Shown: positions 51,417 through 60,795, numbered from the stretch's first letter. The stretch is DNA of 64,000 nucleotides from Myxococcus stipitatus (GCF_021412625.1 NZ_JAKCFI010000013.1:62001-126000); one strand, 5' to 3'. The notes: generated from the sequence alone by a model not told the origin. A program made the numbers and translations.

Positions 51417-52160
51417 TCAGGGGGCCTGCGCGAGCGCGACGGGCTCGCGCGGCCCCACCTTCCAGGGCGGCAGCGCCTCGCCCCGGCGCTGGGCGCGCAC
51501 GCAGCGCCACAGCTCGTTGGCGTAGGGCAGGGCGATGGTCGCGCCGATCGCCGCGAGGATGACGCGCAGATAGCGGGCGGGCAGCCGCTGCTTCTTCAGG
51601 GCGAAGCGCCACCGGCCCTTCCTCCCGCCCACGCCCCAGATGGCCAGGAACTGGTCCCAGTGCAGGCAGACGATGGAGGACACCGCCATGAACGGCAGCA
51701 CCTCCAGGAAGCTGTGGGTGTGCTGCTCGCGGGGTTGCACGTCGCGCTGGTGGTTCACCGCGTAGGCCACGTCCGCGAAGGCGGTGGCCTCGTGGACCAG
51801 CGAGTGTCCCAACATGATGGAGAGCGTCAACGGGTTGATCTCCATCAACAGCCCCATCAGCACCGGCACACCCACCTCCGTCATCATCAGGCAGTGGATG
51901 AGCGACTCACCCGCGCCGCTGGTGTGCTCGATGTCCGTGCGCCGGTGCCACACCCAGTCCACCACGCCCGGCACCAGCCACGCGGGGAGCATGAAGTACA
52001 GGAGCACGCGCCGCGTCGCCGTCTCCGCGTCCGTGGCGCCCACGGGCGTGCGCAACACGGGCCGCCGTTCGTAGCGTCGGGCGGCCCGCGCGAGCCGCGA
52101 CCTCCAGTCGTTTCGTCTCCAGGGCAGGTCCACGTCGCGGAACACCGAGGTCAGGGCCAT
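51417..52160 (-). CDS. Membrane protein with His/Asp/Glu metal-site-like motifs, unknown
   Basis: A 247-residue protein with about five hydrophobic segments (YFMLPAWLVPGVVDWVW; CLMMTEVGVPVLMGLLME; VILAAIGATIALPY). Between them are clusters of potential metal ligands: DWVWHRRTDIEHTSGAGESL with a following IH, GHSLVHEATAFADVAYAVNH, and REQHTHSFLE. The spacing of HxxxDxxH, HxxxHE and HxH resembles membrane di-iron enzymes (fatty-acid hydroxylase or desaturase superfamily), but I do not recognise the exact family. The start at 52160 gives MALTSVFRDVDLPWRRNDWR, a basic cytoplasmic start. It is convergent with cysA and unrelated to it. Confidence 0.72.
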   Translation of the reverse strand: MALTSVFRDVDLPWRRNDWRSRLARAARRYERRPVLRTPVGATDAETATRRVLLYFMLPAWLVPGVVDWVWHRRTDIEHTSGAGESLIHCLMMTEVGVPVLMGLLMEINPLTLSIMLGHSLVHEATAFADVAYAVNHQRDVQPREQHTHSFLEVLPFMAVSSIVCLHWDQFLAIWGVGGRKGRWRFALKKQRLPARYLRVILAAIGATIALPYANELWRCVRAQRRGEALPPWKVGPREPVALAQAP

Positions 52161-52265
52161 GGCGTCTCCTCCAGGCTGACCCGTCAGAAGCTACGCACCG
52201 TCCAGCTCCCGACAATCCACGCGCGTCCGGGCAGCGGAGCCCCGGCCCGGGCGGACGGGGTCTTC

Positions 52266-52311
52266 ATCTAGAAGTGAAAATACGGATATTCATGAAATAA
52301 CTGCATCTGAA
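52266..52311 (+). promoter_or_regulatory. AT-rich segment upstream of the GH16 gene
   Basis: A 46-base segment much AT-richer than its surroundings, with TTCATGAA (a perfect 8-bp palindrome) at its core and TAGAAG upstream. It is the only obvious promoter-like stretch before the glucanase gene; exact -35/-10 hexamers cannot be assigned. Confidence 0.4.
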
Positions 52312-52327
52312 CATCCGAGGTGGACAC

Positions 52328-53674
52328 ATGGCCGTGGGACGAGTCGAAGCGCGGTGGTGGCTGTTGTGGGGTGCTCTGACGCTGGCGGGATGTGGTCGGG
52401 AGGTCGAGGTCTCCGAGCCCTCGCCGGTGGCGTCGCTGGCGCAGGCGGAGCGGGCGTACGACCCCGGCGCGGGGTGGACGCTGGCGTGGGAGGACGAGTT
52501 CGTGGGGACGGGCTTGAACGCGGCGAACTGGAACGTGCTCACGAGCAACTACGACCCCGTCACGGGCAACTGCAACTTCGGCACGGGGGAGTTGGAGTTC
52601 CCCCGGGCGCAGAACGTCACGGTGAGCGGAGGCAAGCTCATCCTCACCGCCGAGCGCACGTCGGACGGCCCCTACGATTCGCGGTGCGCGGGCTATGGGC
52701 CGCGCGGGTTCTATTCGGGGCGCATCCACACCAAGGGCAAGGTGGAGCGGCGGTACGGCAAGCTCGTCGCCAGCATCAAGGTGCCGTCGGGCTACGGCAT
52801 GTGGCCGGCGTTCTGGACGCTGGGGGCGAACATCTCCAGCGTGGGGTGGCCGCGCGCGGGGGAGATCGACATCCTCGAGTGGCACTCGGGCGCGCCCTCG
52901 TGGATGAAGGTGGCCACGCACTGGGCCGGCGGAGACTGGGGCGCGGGCGCGGACGGGGGCGCGTCGCTGGCGGACGCGTTCCACACGTACGAAGTGGAGT
53001 GGACGGCGAGCCGCATGGTGTTCCGGCTCGACGGGAGAATCCACGCGACGGCCGAATACACGCACAACGAGCCCGGCTTCCAGCAGCCGCACTACATCCT
53101 GTTGAACCTGGCGCTGGGCGGGAACTGGTACGGCAACCCCCCGGCCTCCGCCATCGACCTGCCGACCGGGCAGCGCAAGACGATGGAGGTGGAGTGGGTG
53201 CGGTGGTACCAGGCGGGCGGGGGCTCGGGCGTCTCGCTCGCCAACGCCGGCTTCGAGGCGGACATGAGCGGTTGGTCCACCTGGAGCCCCAACGGCACCG
53301 AGGCCGCGGACTTCAGCGAGACGTACAACGGGGGGCATTCGGGCAGCTACCACCTGACGCACTGGAACAACGCCGCGCCCTTCGAGGTGTGGACGTTCCA
53401 GACGGTGTCGGGGCTGGCGTCGGGCAGCTACAAGGTCCGCGCGTGGGTGCGCAAGGGCGGCACCTTCGACCTGGCGCGCATCCAGGCGAAGACGTGCCCG
53501 GAGTGCAGCCCCGCCTTCACGGAGCTGGGGACGTATGGCGCCTGGACGCTCGTGGAGTCGCCGGCCATCTCCGTCACCGGGGGCTATCTGGAGCTGGGCT
53601 TCCACACCCGGGCCTCCACGGGCAACGGCGCCAACTTCATCCACATGGATGACGTGGAGCTCGTGCGGTTGTAG
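52328..53674 (+). CDS. GH16 beta-glucanase-type lipoprotein with carbohydrate-binding domain
   Basis: A 448-residue protein: lipoprotein signal ending LAGC, then a GH16 jellyroll (~45-300) with the catalytic motif E179-I-D181-I-L-E184 in RAGEIDILEWHSG, preceded by GYGMWPAFWTLGANISSVGW and followed by FHTYEVEWTASRMVFRLDGR. GH16 enzymes retain configuration on beta-1,3(4)-glucans, laminarin, agarose or similar; the EIDILE form suits laminarinase/lichenase-like enzymes. The C-terminal ~150 residues (LANAGFEADMSGWSTWSPNG ... IHMDDVELVRL) are a CBM-type beta sandwich. It is probably for digesting fungal or algal cell walls. Confidence 0.92.
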   Translation: MAVGRVEARWWLLWGALTLAGCGREVEVSEPSPVASLAQAERAYDPGAGWTLAWEDEFVGTGLNAANWNVLTSNYDPVTGNCNFGTGELEFPRAQNVTVSGGKLILTAERTSDGPYDSRCAGYGPRGFYSGRIHTKGKVERRYGKLVASIKVPSGYGMWPAFWTLGANISSVGWPRAGEIDILEWHSGAPSWMKVATHWAGGDWGAGADGGASLADAFHTYEVEWTASRMVFRLDGRIHATAEYTHNEPGFQQPHYILLNLALGGNWYGNPPASAIDLPTGQRKTMEVEWVRWYQAGGGSGVSLANAGFEADMSGWSTWSPNGTEAADFSETYNGGHSGSYHLTHWNNAAPFEVWTFQTVSGLASGSYKVRAWVRKGGTFDLARIQAKTCPECSPAFTELGTYGAWTLVESPAISVTGGYLELGFHTRASTGNGANFIHMDDVELVRL

Positions 53675-53700
53675 TCCTCCCCGCGGCCCGCGAGGGGCGG

Positions 53701-53720
53701 CCTCCCCCGGAAGGGGGAGG
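53701..53720 (+). terminator. GNRA-type hairpin after the GH16 gene
   Basis: A perfect 8-bp stem CCTCCCCC / GGGGGAGG closed by a GGAA loop, 26 bases after the stop. No U-tract follows. It is probably an RNA 3' end or intrinsic-like terminator. Confidence 0.5.
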
Positions 53721-53771
53721 AACCGGCTGGGTTTCGCGGGATAATCCGGCGACCTGCACGCCGCGCCGGCA

Positions 53772-56700
53772 ATGCGGAGATGGATGTTCGAGGCGACCGC
53801 TCATCACCGGAGATGCCACGGGCGCGGGAGCGCGGGGCGGTGGCTCGCGCTCCTGCTCCTGGTGCCCATGCTGTCCGCTCGCGCGCAGCCGCGTGAGCGC
53901 GGCATCGCGCAGTTCTACCACTCGCGCTGGACGGTGAAGGACGGGGCGCCCGGCCAGGTCTCCGTCCTGGCGCAGACGCGGGACGGCTTCTTGTGGATGG
54001 CCACGGGGGCGTCGCTCTACACGTTCGACGGGGTCCGCTTCGAGCGCTTCGTGGCGCCGGACGGGCTGCCGTTGGGCAGCGTCAGCGCGCTCCTGGCCAC
54101 GCCGGAGGGCGGGCTGTGGATGTCCTTCACCCATGGCGGCGCGGCCTACCTGCATGAGGGGACGCTGAAGCGCTATGGCGAGGCCGAGGGCCTCTTGAAG
54201 GCGTCGCTCATGTCGCTCGCGTTGGATGGCGAGGGGCGGGTGTGGGCGGCCGGGCCGTTCAGCGGGCTCAACGTGTTCGAGGGCGGGCGGTGGACGCGGT
54301 GGGGGCCGGACCAGGGCATCGAGGGCAACCGCGTCTATTGCGTGCTGGTCGACCGCGACGGCGGGACGTGGGCCGTCGCTGGCGAGGCGCTCGTGTACCG
54401 GGAGCCCGGCGCCCGTGCCTTCCGCCCGGTGACCCAGGGCATGAAGTGGGTGAGCCGGATGGCCCAGGCGCCGGACGGCGCCATCTGGGTGGCCGAACCC
54501 CAAGGACACGTGCGGCGGGTCGGCCTGCCAGGAGGCCGGCCCCATCCGTTGCCAGCGCGGCTGGAGGTCGAATCCGCGGGGCTGCTGTTCGACCGCGAGG
54601 GGAGCCTGTGGGTGACCTCGCTCGGCGACGGGCTGCGGCGGGTGGCCTGGCACGAGCAACTGGGGGCCGAGCCGCTCGCGAAGGATGCCGCGCCGGTGGA
54701 ACTGTTCACCGAACGCGACGGACTCAGCGCGGACTACACGTGGCCCATCCTCGAGGACCGCGAGGGCACGCTCTGGGTGGGGACGAGCGCGGGGGTGGAC
54801 CGGCTGCGTCGCAGCGCGCTGGTCCCCGCGCCATTCCCCCGAGGCGCGCATGACTTCGCCCTGGCCGTGGGCGGCGACGGCGCGGTGTGGGCCGGCACGA
54901 CGAACCGGCCGTTGATGCGCCTGTCGGGCCGTGTCGTGGAGAACCTCGAGCTGGGGGCGGCCGTGCGCAGCGCGTATCGCGACGCGGAGGGCACGGTGTG
55001 GCTCGCCGCGGAGAATGGCCTGTGGCGCATCGAGCGCGGGCGCCCCGTGCTCGTCACGGCCTACCCGTTCCCGGGCGACGCCGTGCAGGTCCAGCGCCTG
55101 GTGCGCGACGCCGAGGGCGGCGTATGGGTCATCTTCGTGAGGGAGGGGCTCTGGCGGTGGAAGGACGGGACATGGCGCCCTAAGGGGGACGAACTCCAGC
55201 TCACCCGCCAGCCGCGCCTCACCGTCATGGCGACGGACGCACGGGGGCAGGTCTGGCTGGGACATGACGCGGCGGTCCTCCGGGTCGACGGCGCGCGGGT
55301 GCGTCGCTGGGACGCGGCGGATGGGTTGGACGTGGGGGTCGCCACGTCGCTGCTCCCGGGGCGCCGGGTATGGCTGGGGGGCCTCCATGGGCTCGCGTAT
55401 CTGGATGGCGAGCGCTTCCGGACATTCCAGGTGGAGCTCGCGGGAGAGAGCCTGCGAGGTGTCTCCGGGATACAGGAGATGCCGGACGGGAGCCTCTGGC
55501 TGCACGCCGTTCCAGGGGTGCTCCATGTCCCGGCGGAGGAGGTGGCCCGCGTTCTCGCCGAGCCCGGGCGGCGGGCCCGCGCCGAGCTCTTCGATTTCCT
55601 GGATGGACTCCAGGGGCGGCCCGCGCTGGTCCGCCCGCTGCCCACGATGGTGCGGGGCCCGGATGGGCGGCTGTGGTTCGCGACGAGCAACGGGGTGGTG
55701 TGGGTGGACCCCGCGCGCATCGAGCGCAACCCCCTGCCGCCCCCCGTCTCCATCCGCCGCATGCGGGTGGATGGCGCCACGCTCCCGCTCGGGGAGGACC
55801 TCGTCCTGCCGCAGGGGGCGGGGAACCTGGAGATCGACTACACGGCGTTGAGCCTCTCCATCCCCGAGCGGGTGCGCTTCCGCTATCGCCTGGAGGGGGT
55901 GGACGAGGACTGGCAGGACGTCGGGACGCGGCGCACGGCGTACTACTCGCGGCTGGAGCCCGGGCGCTATCGCTTCCGCGTCATCGCCGCGAACCACGAT
56001 GGCGTGTGGAACGAGACCGGGGCGACGCTCGGGTTCTACCTCCCGCCCACCTCCTTCCAGACCTGGTGGTTCCGCGTCCTGTGTTGGCTGGCGGCGCTGG
56101 CCGCGGGGTGGGGGCTGTACCGGCTGCGCGTGCGGCAGGTCCAGGCCCAGACGCGCAGGCTGCTGGAGGAGCGGCACCGCGAGCGGGTGCGCATCGCGAG
56201 GGAGCTGCACGATACGTTGTTGCAGGGCGTGCACGGGCTGGTGCTGCGCTTCCAGACGGCGGCGGAGCAGATTCCCGCGGACCATCCGGCGCGCGTGTCG
56301 ATGGAGAAGGCGTTGGACCGCGCCGACGAGGTCCTCGTGGAGGGACGCGACCGGGTGATGGACCTGCGCGCGGCCACCGAGCAGTCCGAGGACCTGGCCG
56401 CGGCGCTGGCCCGCGTCGGGCGGTCGCTCATGGAGGAGCACGGCGTCGAGTTCCGGCTGGTGGAGGAGGGCTCGGCCGTGCCGCTGGACGCGATGGTGCA
56501 CGACGAGGCCTTCCACATCGGGCGGGAGGCGTTGATGAACGCCTTCCAGCACGCCAGGGCACGGCGCATCGAGGCCGAGCTGACGTACGACTTCGGCATG
56601 CTGCGCCTGCGCGTCCGGGATGATGGCCGGGGCGTGGACGAGGCCTTCCTCCGCGCGGGCGGCAAGCCCGGCCACTGGGGCCTGTCCGGCATGCGGGAGC

Positions 56701-56855
56701 GGGCCCTGCGGATTGGCGCGCGGATGGAGATCTGGTGCCGGGAGGGAGCGGGCACGGAGGTGGAGCTGCGCGTCCCCGCCGGCAGGGCCTACCGTGGCGC
56801 CTCCCAGGGAGCCTGGAGGGCGTGGCTGCGGAGGCTGGTCTCCGGGGTGCGTTGA
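53772..56855 (+). CDS. Two-component propeller sensor histidine kinase (NarL-type)
   Basis: A 1027-residue protein. After a signal-anchor (residues ~20-38) come about 14 'two-component regulator propeller' repeats (for example SVLAQTRDGFLWMATGASLY, ILEDREGTLWVGTSAGVDRL), forming two seven-bladed propellers in the periplasm, then a Y_Y_Y domain (RFRYRLEGVDEDWQDVGTRR), a membrane helix (FRVLCWLAALAAGWGLYRL), HisKA_3 with RIARELHDTLLQGVHG (H813) and HATPase_c with REALMNAFQHAR and RDDGRGVD. The architecture is that of hybrid-less nutrient sensors of Bacteroidetes and myxobacteria. It is an orphan in this window: the response regulator is not adjacent. The GH16 gene upstream suggests a glycan or other nutrient signal. 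Confidence 0.9.
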   Translation: MRRWMFEATAHHRRCHGRGSAGRWLALLLLVPMLSARAQPRERGIAQFYHSRWTVKDGAPGQVSVLAQTRDGFLWMATGASLYTFDGVRFERFVAPDGLPLGSVSALLATPEGGLWMSFTHGGAAYLHEGTLKRYGEAEGLLKASLMSLALDGEGRVWAAGPFSGLNVFEGGRWTRWGPDQGIEGNRVYCVLVDRDGGTWAVAGEALVYREPGARAFRPVTQGMKWVSRMAQAPDGAIWVAEPQGHVRRVGLPGGRPHPLPARLEVESAGLLFDREGSLWVTSLGDGLRRVAWHEQLGAEPLAKDAAPVELFTERDGLSADYTWPILEDREGTLWVGTSAGVDRLRRSALVPAPFPRGAHDFALAVGGDGAVWAGTTNRPLMRLSGRVVENLELGAAVRSAYRDAEGTVWLAAENGLWRIERGRPVLVTAYPFPGDAVQVQRLVRDAEGGVWVIFVREGLWRWKDGTWRPKGDELQLTRQPRLTVMATDARGQVWLGHDAAVLRVDGARVRRWDAADGLDVGVATSLLPGRRVWLGGLHGLAYLDGERFRTFQVELAGESLRGVSGIQEMPDGSLWLHAVPGVLHVPAEEVARVLAEPGRRARAELFDFLDGLQGRPALVRPLPTMVRGPDGRLWFATSNGVVWVDPARIERNPLPPPVSIRRMRVDGATLPLGEDLVLPQGAGNLEIDYTALSLSIPERVRFRYRLEGVDEDWQDVGTRRTAYYSRLEPGRYRFRVIAANHDGVWNETGATLGFYLPPTSFQTWWFRVLCWLAALAAGWGLYRLRVRQVQAQTRRLLEERHRERVRIARELHDTLLQGVHGLVLRFQTAAEQIPADHPARVSMEKALDRADEVLVEGRDRVMDLRAATEQSEDLAAALARVGRSLMEEHGVEFRLVEEGSAVPLDAMVHDEAFHIGREALMNAFQHARARRIEAELTYDFGMLRLRVRDDGRGVDEAFLRAGGKPGHWGLSGMRERALRIGARMEIWCREGAGTEVELRVPAGRAYRGASQGAWRAWLRRLVSGVR

Positions 56856-56867
56856 GGGCGAAGCCGG

Positions 56868-57410
56868 CTACAGCCACCACCGCCAGGACAGGCCCGCGAG
56901 CGTGGTGTAGCCCACCGCCGAGCGCTGGATGCGTCCGTCGGGCGAGAGGAAGAACACGGTGGGGAAGCTGTCCACGCGCCAGGCCCGCTGGAGCGCGTCG
57001 TCTCCCAGCAGGACGGGATAGTCCACCGCGTGGTTGTCGACGAAGCGCTGGACGTCCGCCTCGCTGTCGTACGCCACCGCGATGGACACCACGCGGGCGG
57101 AGTCACCCGCGAGCCGCTGGAGCTGGGACAGGTTGGAGGACTCCGCGCCGCAGACGCCACACCACGGAGCCCAGAAGGCGAGCACCACGGGACGTCCGCC
57201 CAGGGACTCCAGGCTCACCGTCTCGCCCGTCAGCGAGCGCAGCGTGAAGTCCGGCGGCTTCGTGCCAGCGCCGGGGTGGCGTCGCGTCTGCCACGCGCTC
57301 ACCGCCAGGAACACGACGGCCACGAGCAGCAGGTCCACGCCCCAGCGCACCCACCGGCGTCGTCGGGCCCGCTCCCACGCGACCCGCGCCCTCGCCCATG
57401 CACCCGACAT
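56868..57410 (-). CDS. Membrane-anchored TlpA-like thioredoxin
   Basis: A 180-residue protein with one N-terminal membrane helix (WGVDLLLVAVVFLAVSAW) and a periplasmic thioredoxin fold: PPDFTLRSLTGETVSLESLG, VVLAFWAPWCGVCGAES (active site WCGVC) and the cis-Pro SFPTVFFLSPDG. It resembles TlpA/ResA/CcmG reductants for cytochrome c maturation or disulfide reduction. GGAG lies 7 bases before the ATG at 57410; the in-frame extension upstream is not credible. It is convergent with the histidine kinase gene. Confidence 0.88.
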   Translation of the reverse strand: MSGAWARARVAWERARRRRWVRWGVDLLLVAVVFLAVSAWQTRRHPGAGTKPPDFTLRSLTGETVSLESLGGRPVVLAFWAPWCGVCGAESSNLSQLQRLAGDSARVVSIAVAYDSEADVQRFVDNHAVDYPVLLGDDALQRAWRVDSFPTVFFLSPDGRIQRSAVGYTTLAGLSWRWWL

Positions 57411-57525
57411 CGCTTGCTCCCTCTGCTCCGGCGGCGCGCGGCGAGGAGCGCCGCGCGTGCGTCGAGGCATCCTGCCACCGGACGGGCCCTCCATGGGGGA
57501 GGGCCCGCGCGGCGTGTGCTTCACG

Positions 57526-57894
57526 TCATGAAGGAGTGGGCAGGAGGTCCTCGGGTTGCCACGAGGCCGTCCTCACGCTGTCGCTGGCGATGCGTTGGGC
57601 GCGCCCCAGGGACCTGCCCAGCGCGTGTCCGGCGCGCTCCAGCGCCCGGTCCACCGCCGCGGCCAGGCTCGTGTCGGACGCCTCCACCGCGAGCTGCCGG
57701 CCCTGCTCCAACCGCACCGTCACCTTGGCCACCTTGTCCACGCCTCCGCGTGGGCCGTTGATGTCCTCCAAGCGCACCGTCACGTCCCGGATCCGGTCCG
57801 ACAGTCGCCCCATCGCGAAGCGCGCGCGGCGCTCGCAGTAGTCGCGCAGGGTGTCGGTGAGGGAGAAGTGACGGGCTCGGATTTCGATTCGCAT
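57526..57894 (-). CDS. Hibernation-promoting-factor-like protein (S30AE family)
   Basis: A 122-residue protein matching the S30AE (HPF/YfiA) fold that binds the 30S decoding region and silences ribosomes: MRIEIRARHFSLTDTLRDYC, RRARFAMGRLSDRIRDVTVR, VTVRLEQGRQLAVEASDTSL, AAAVDRALERAGHAL. The C-terminus has a ~25-residue extension (RIASDSVRTASWQPEDLLPT) instead of the long-HPF dimer domain. AAAGGAG lies 7 bases before the start. The 247 bases upstream hold its promoter region, with no gene. Confidence 0.85.
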   Translation of the reverse strand: MRIEIRARHFSLTDTLRDYCERRARFAMGRLSDRIRDVTVRLEDINGPRGGVDKVAKVTVRLEQGRQLAVEASDTSLAAAVDRALERAGHALGRSLGRAQRIASDSVRTASWQPEDLLPTPS

Positions 57895-58141
57895 CCTCGG
57901 CTCCTTTCGGCCCACCATGGGCCTGAGAGGTATGTGCCGCGCCGGTGATTTCCGCGCCAATAGGAAAAGCCCCCGCGGACCTTCGAGAAAACCAAGGGGT
58001 CCGGTGGGGAATGAGGCCGGGCGACGCGTGTTGCCGCCGAGCGGCCGAGCTGCGTCATCGTCATCCAGGGGAGGTCACCCGTGGGGTCAGGACCCGGGAC
58101 TGACGGGGATGGACCCCATCAGTCCCGGGTACTTCCACCAG

Positions 58142-58215
<74 letters not shown>

Positions 58216-58303
58216 ACAACGGCGTGCGACGGGGGGACAAGTAGTCGAAGTCCCCGGAAGACGCAAGCACACAATCCCACCTGGGACAACAGGGCGACAC
58301 CTC

Positions 58304-58323
58304 CCAGGGGAAAGGGCCCCTGG
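58304..58323 (-). terminator. Hairpin downstream of the M4 protease gene
   Basis: CCAGGGG / CCCCTGG stem (7 bp) with a 6-base loop, in the 190-base gap between the tRNA and the M4 protease stop at 58408. A second hairpin GGCCCC / GGGGCC lies at 58339-58359. No U-tract is seen; one of the two probably ends the protease transcript, which reads leftward. Confidence 0.4.
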
Positions 58324-58407
58324 AAGGCGCATCCCCGAGGCCCCGTCCGCCCTGGGGCCGGGAGGGCGACCGGTGCTTCCCTGGCCGAAGAGGCTCCGGT
58401 CGGGGCG

Positions 58408-60621
58408 CTACCAGAAGACGCCCACGGAGGAGATGCGGTCGTTCCACGAGTGCCAGCGCCGGAACGGCCAGAATCCCGTGTACCAACCGCCGGTGCGCAG
58501 GCTGGCGACCTCGTTGCCGCCGATGACCCAGTTCCGGGCCCCGGAGAAGTTGATGTGTTCCCAGTAGATGGTCCAGGACGCGCACCACGACGAGCGGATG
58601 GACGAGATGCGGTCGTTCCAGAAGCCCCCGAGCCGCGAGTGGGCCCATCCGGGCGCCAGCGTGAAGCGAGCCCCCTGGAAGTTGTCATGCTCGAAGAACT
58701 CCGAGTGCCAGTTGCAGAAGGCCTGCCGGAGCTCGTTGGGCTGCTCCGACGGGTACTGGTTGGTGATGGCCAGGTACGCCTGCAGGTCCGCGGTGGTGCG
58801 GAAGCCACGGACCACGTTGAGCTGCGCCGTGCTCGCATCGGAGAGGTAGTGGGTGATGAAGATGTCCAGGTCGCGAATCTGCGCCGCCGTGTACACGTGG
58901 CCGTCGACGAGGATGGGCAGGGCGGGCAGGAACCCTTCCTCGGGCATGACCTCGTCGTCCCTGGGCGTGGCGTCCGTGAAGGCCATCGCCAGGGTGAGCG
59001 GGACGGACTCCACGTCCGGGATGGGGTTGGGCGGCGTCTCGGGAGGCGGCTCGGCGCCGACACACACCGCCTTCCAGGCGTTGCTCACCGAGGTGACGGT
59101 GGCGGCGTCATAGCCCAGCTCCGTGGCGGCCTGCTCGGTGGCGACCTTCGCCGCCGCGAAGCTCGAGCCGGGGATGAGGATGTCCGTGTTGGCCTTGTAG
59201 AAGATGCGCGCGGCCTTCTCGATGCCGATGCCCGCGACCACGGTGGGCGTCCTGCGGTGCGGGTGCCTGCCGCCCTGCGACAGCAGGTGGAACGCGAGGT
59301 TGGAGATGCCGGAGCTGTAGTGCACGTCCACGTTGGAGGAGTAGTCGTAGTAGCAGTCGAGCGATTCGCCGTCCTGCTTGGGGTTCGCCATGTAGCGCAG
59401 GGCGTCGTTCGGGATGGACGGCGTCCAGACGTCGTCGCCGATGAGCCAGGTGCTGTCGCTGACCACCTTGCCGTCGCCGTACCACTCGCAGACCGCGCCG
59501 AAGATGTCCGACATGGATTCGTTCAGACCGCCGGACTCGCCCGAATAGATGAGCCCGGACGTGTAGTCGGTCACGGCGTGGGTCAGCTCGTGCGCCGTCA
59601 CGTCCAGCGAGTTCGCCAGGTTGCTGGCGTTCACGCCGTCGCCGTCGCCGTACACCATCTGGGTCCCATTCCAAAACGCGTTCACGTAGTTGACGCGGTG
59701 GTGCACGGTGCTGACGAGCATCGCGCCGGCGTCGTCGATGGAGTCACGGCCGAACAGCTGCTTGTAGCAGTCGTACACCGTGCCCAGGTGGCCGTAGTTC
59801 GTGTTGACGACCGGGTCGGCGTGCGCCGCCTGGCCCTCGCCTCGCGCCAGCGTGCCTGGCAGCGTGGTCGTCCTGTTGCCGTTGTACACCCGGCGGTTGA
59901 GCGCCGAGTGGATGCGCGGATGCACGGCGAGCAATCCGCCATCGTTCGCGTCCACGTAGACCAGGTCGTTGGAGGGCATGTCCGCGCGCTGGCCCTCGAC
60001 CTGGACCTGCCAGGCCAGGTGCATCTTCTCGTCGCCCTCGGGACGGAGGAACACCTGCTCCGCGGGGCCCACGGCCGTGGCGGACTCCGCGCTCGAACCG
60101 CGCACCGCCGCCTCGATGGCGGTCTCGGGCGGTATCAGGCCTTGCGTCGAAACCAGGATGCCGCCACGTGCGTTGCCGTTGACTGCGTAGACGACTCCCC
60201 GAGGGTCCACGTGGAGCACCAGGGCGCTGCCGATGACGGGCAAGCCCCAGTGGAACTGCTGGAAGCGCAGGTGCCGGTGGCCCTGCTCGTCCACGGTCTG
60301 CTTGCGGAACACCAGGTCCTCGCCCCGGATGCGGAGCGCCGACGCCACCTCATCCAACACCCCACGGACATCCTCCCCCGTGGCCCGCGACTTCTCGCTG
60401 AAGACGCGCGGCACGCGGCCGAGCTCCCGGCGGACGAAGTAATGGCCGTCCGACCTGGGGGTGACGTGTGGCCTGAACGGGGCCGCCGGAGCAGCCGCCC
60501 CTACGTCCTCGGCCACCGAGGGGACCGCGGCCGGGGGCGCTTCCTCGGCAAGGGAACCACACGCCGTGAGGCTGGCGCCGAGACAGGTGACCAGGATGGC
60601 CTTCACATACGGAAACGTCAT
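58408..60621 (-). CDS. M4 metalloprotease (vibriolysin-like) lipoprotein with beta/gamma-crystallin domain
   Basis: A 737-residue protein. The lipoprotein signal ends LTAC. A propeptide (FTP and PepSY, ~50-250) precedes the M4 catalytic domain: HELTHAVTDYTSGL at about 340, GGLNESMSDIFGAV (third zinc ligand Glu), and VHYSSGISNLAFHLLSQGG with the catalytic His region. The C-terminal ~95 residues are a beta/gamma-crystallin domain with Greek-key motifs FFEHDNFQGARFTL, WNDRISSIRS and YWEHINFSGARNWV, WNDRISSVGVFW; the NDRISS Ca2+-binding motif is present twice. It is probably secreted or surface-attached for predation, with calcium-dependent stability. AGGAG lies 5 bases before the ATG at 60621. 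Confidence 0.93.
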   Translation of the reverse strand: MTFPYVKAILVTCLGASLTACGSLAEEAPPAAVPSVAEDVGAAAPAAPFRPHVTPRSDGHYFVRRELGRVPRVFSEKSRATGEDVRGVLDEVASALRIRGEDLVFRKQTVDEQGHRHLRFQQFHWGLPVIGSALVLHVDPRGVVYAVNGNARGGILVSTQGLIPPETAIEAAVRGSSAESATAVGPAEQVFLRPEGDEKMHLAWQVQVEGQRADMPSNDLVYVDANDGGLLAVHPRIHSALNRRVYNGNRTTTLPGTLARGEGQAAHADPVVNTNYGHLGTVYDCYKQLFGRDSIDDAGAMLVSTVHHRVNYVNAFWNGTQMVYGDGDGVNASNLANSLDVTAHELTHAVTDYTSGLIYSGESGGLNESMSDIFGAVCEWYGDGKVVSDSTWLIGDDVWTPSIPNDALRYMANPKQDGESLDCYYDYSSNVDVHYSSGISNLAFHLLSQGGRHPHRRTPTVVAGIGIEKAARIFYKANTDILIPGSSFAAAKVATEQAATELGYDAATVTSVSNAWKAVCVGAEPPPETPPNPIPDVESVPLTLAMAFTDATPRDDEVMPEEGFLPALPILVDGHVYTAAQIRDLDIFITHYLSDASTAQLNVVRGFRTTADLQAYLAITNQYPSEQPNELRQAFCNWHSEFFEHDNFQGARFTLAPGWAHSRLGGFWNDRISSIRSSWCASWTIYWEHINFSGARNWVIGGNEVASLRTGGWYTGFWPFRRWHSWNDRISSVGVFW

Positions 60622-60774
60622 GACAACTCCTCTCGGGAAGGACGCTCGAAGGAGTCCTGGCCAGGCTCGGGGTGAACGCACCCATGGCGATGCGACTCCA
60701 CCCCGCCCCTCATCGACCCACTCCTTCTCGCGCGTTGGCGACCGCAAATCCTGATGGGGAGCCGCCTTTCTTGT

Positions 60775-60795
60775 AATTCGCTAAAATTAGGGAGG
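60775..60795 (+). promoter_or_regulatory. Upstream box of the first LuxR gene
   Basis: Starts AATTCGCTAAAATTAGGGAG, a 21-base element also found (two changes) at 62673-62693 before the second LuxR gene. Outside it the two upstream regions differ, so the element is selectively conserved. GCTAAAAT could be an extended -10. Confidence 0.65.
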
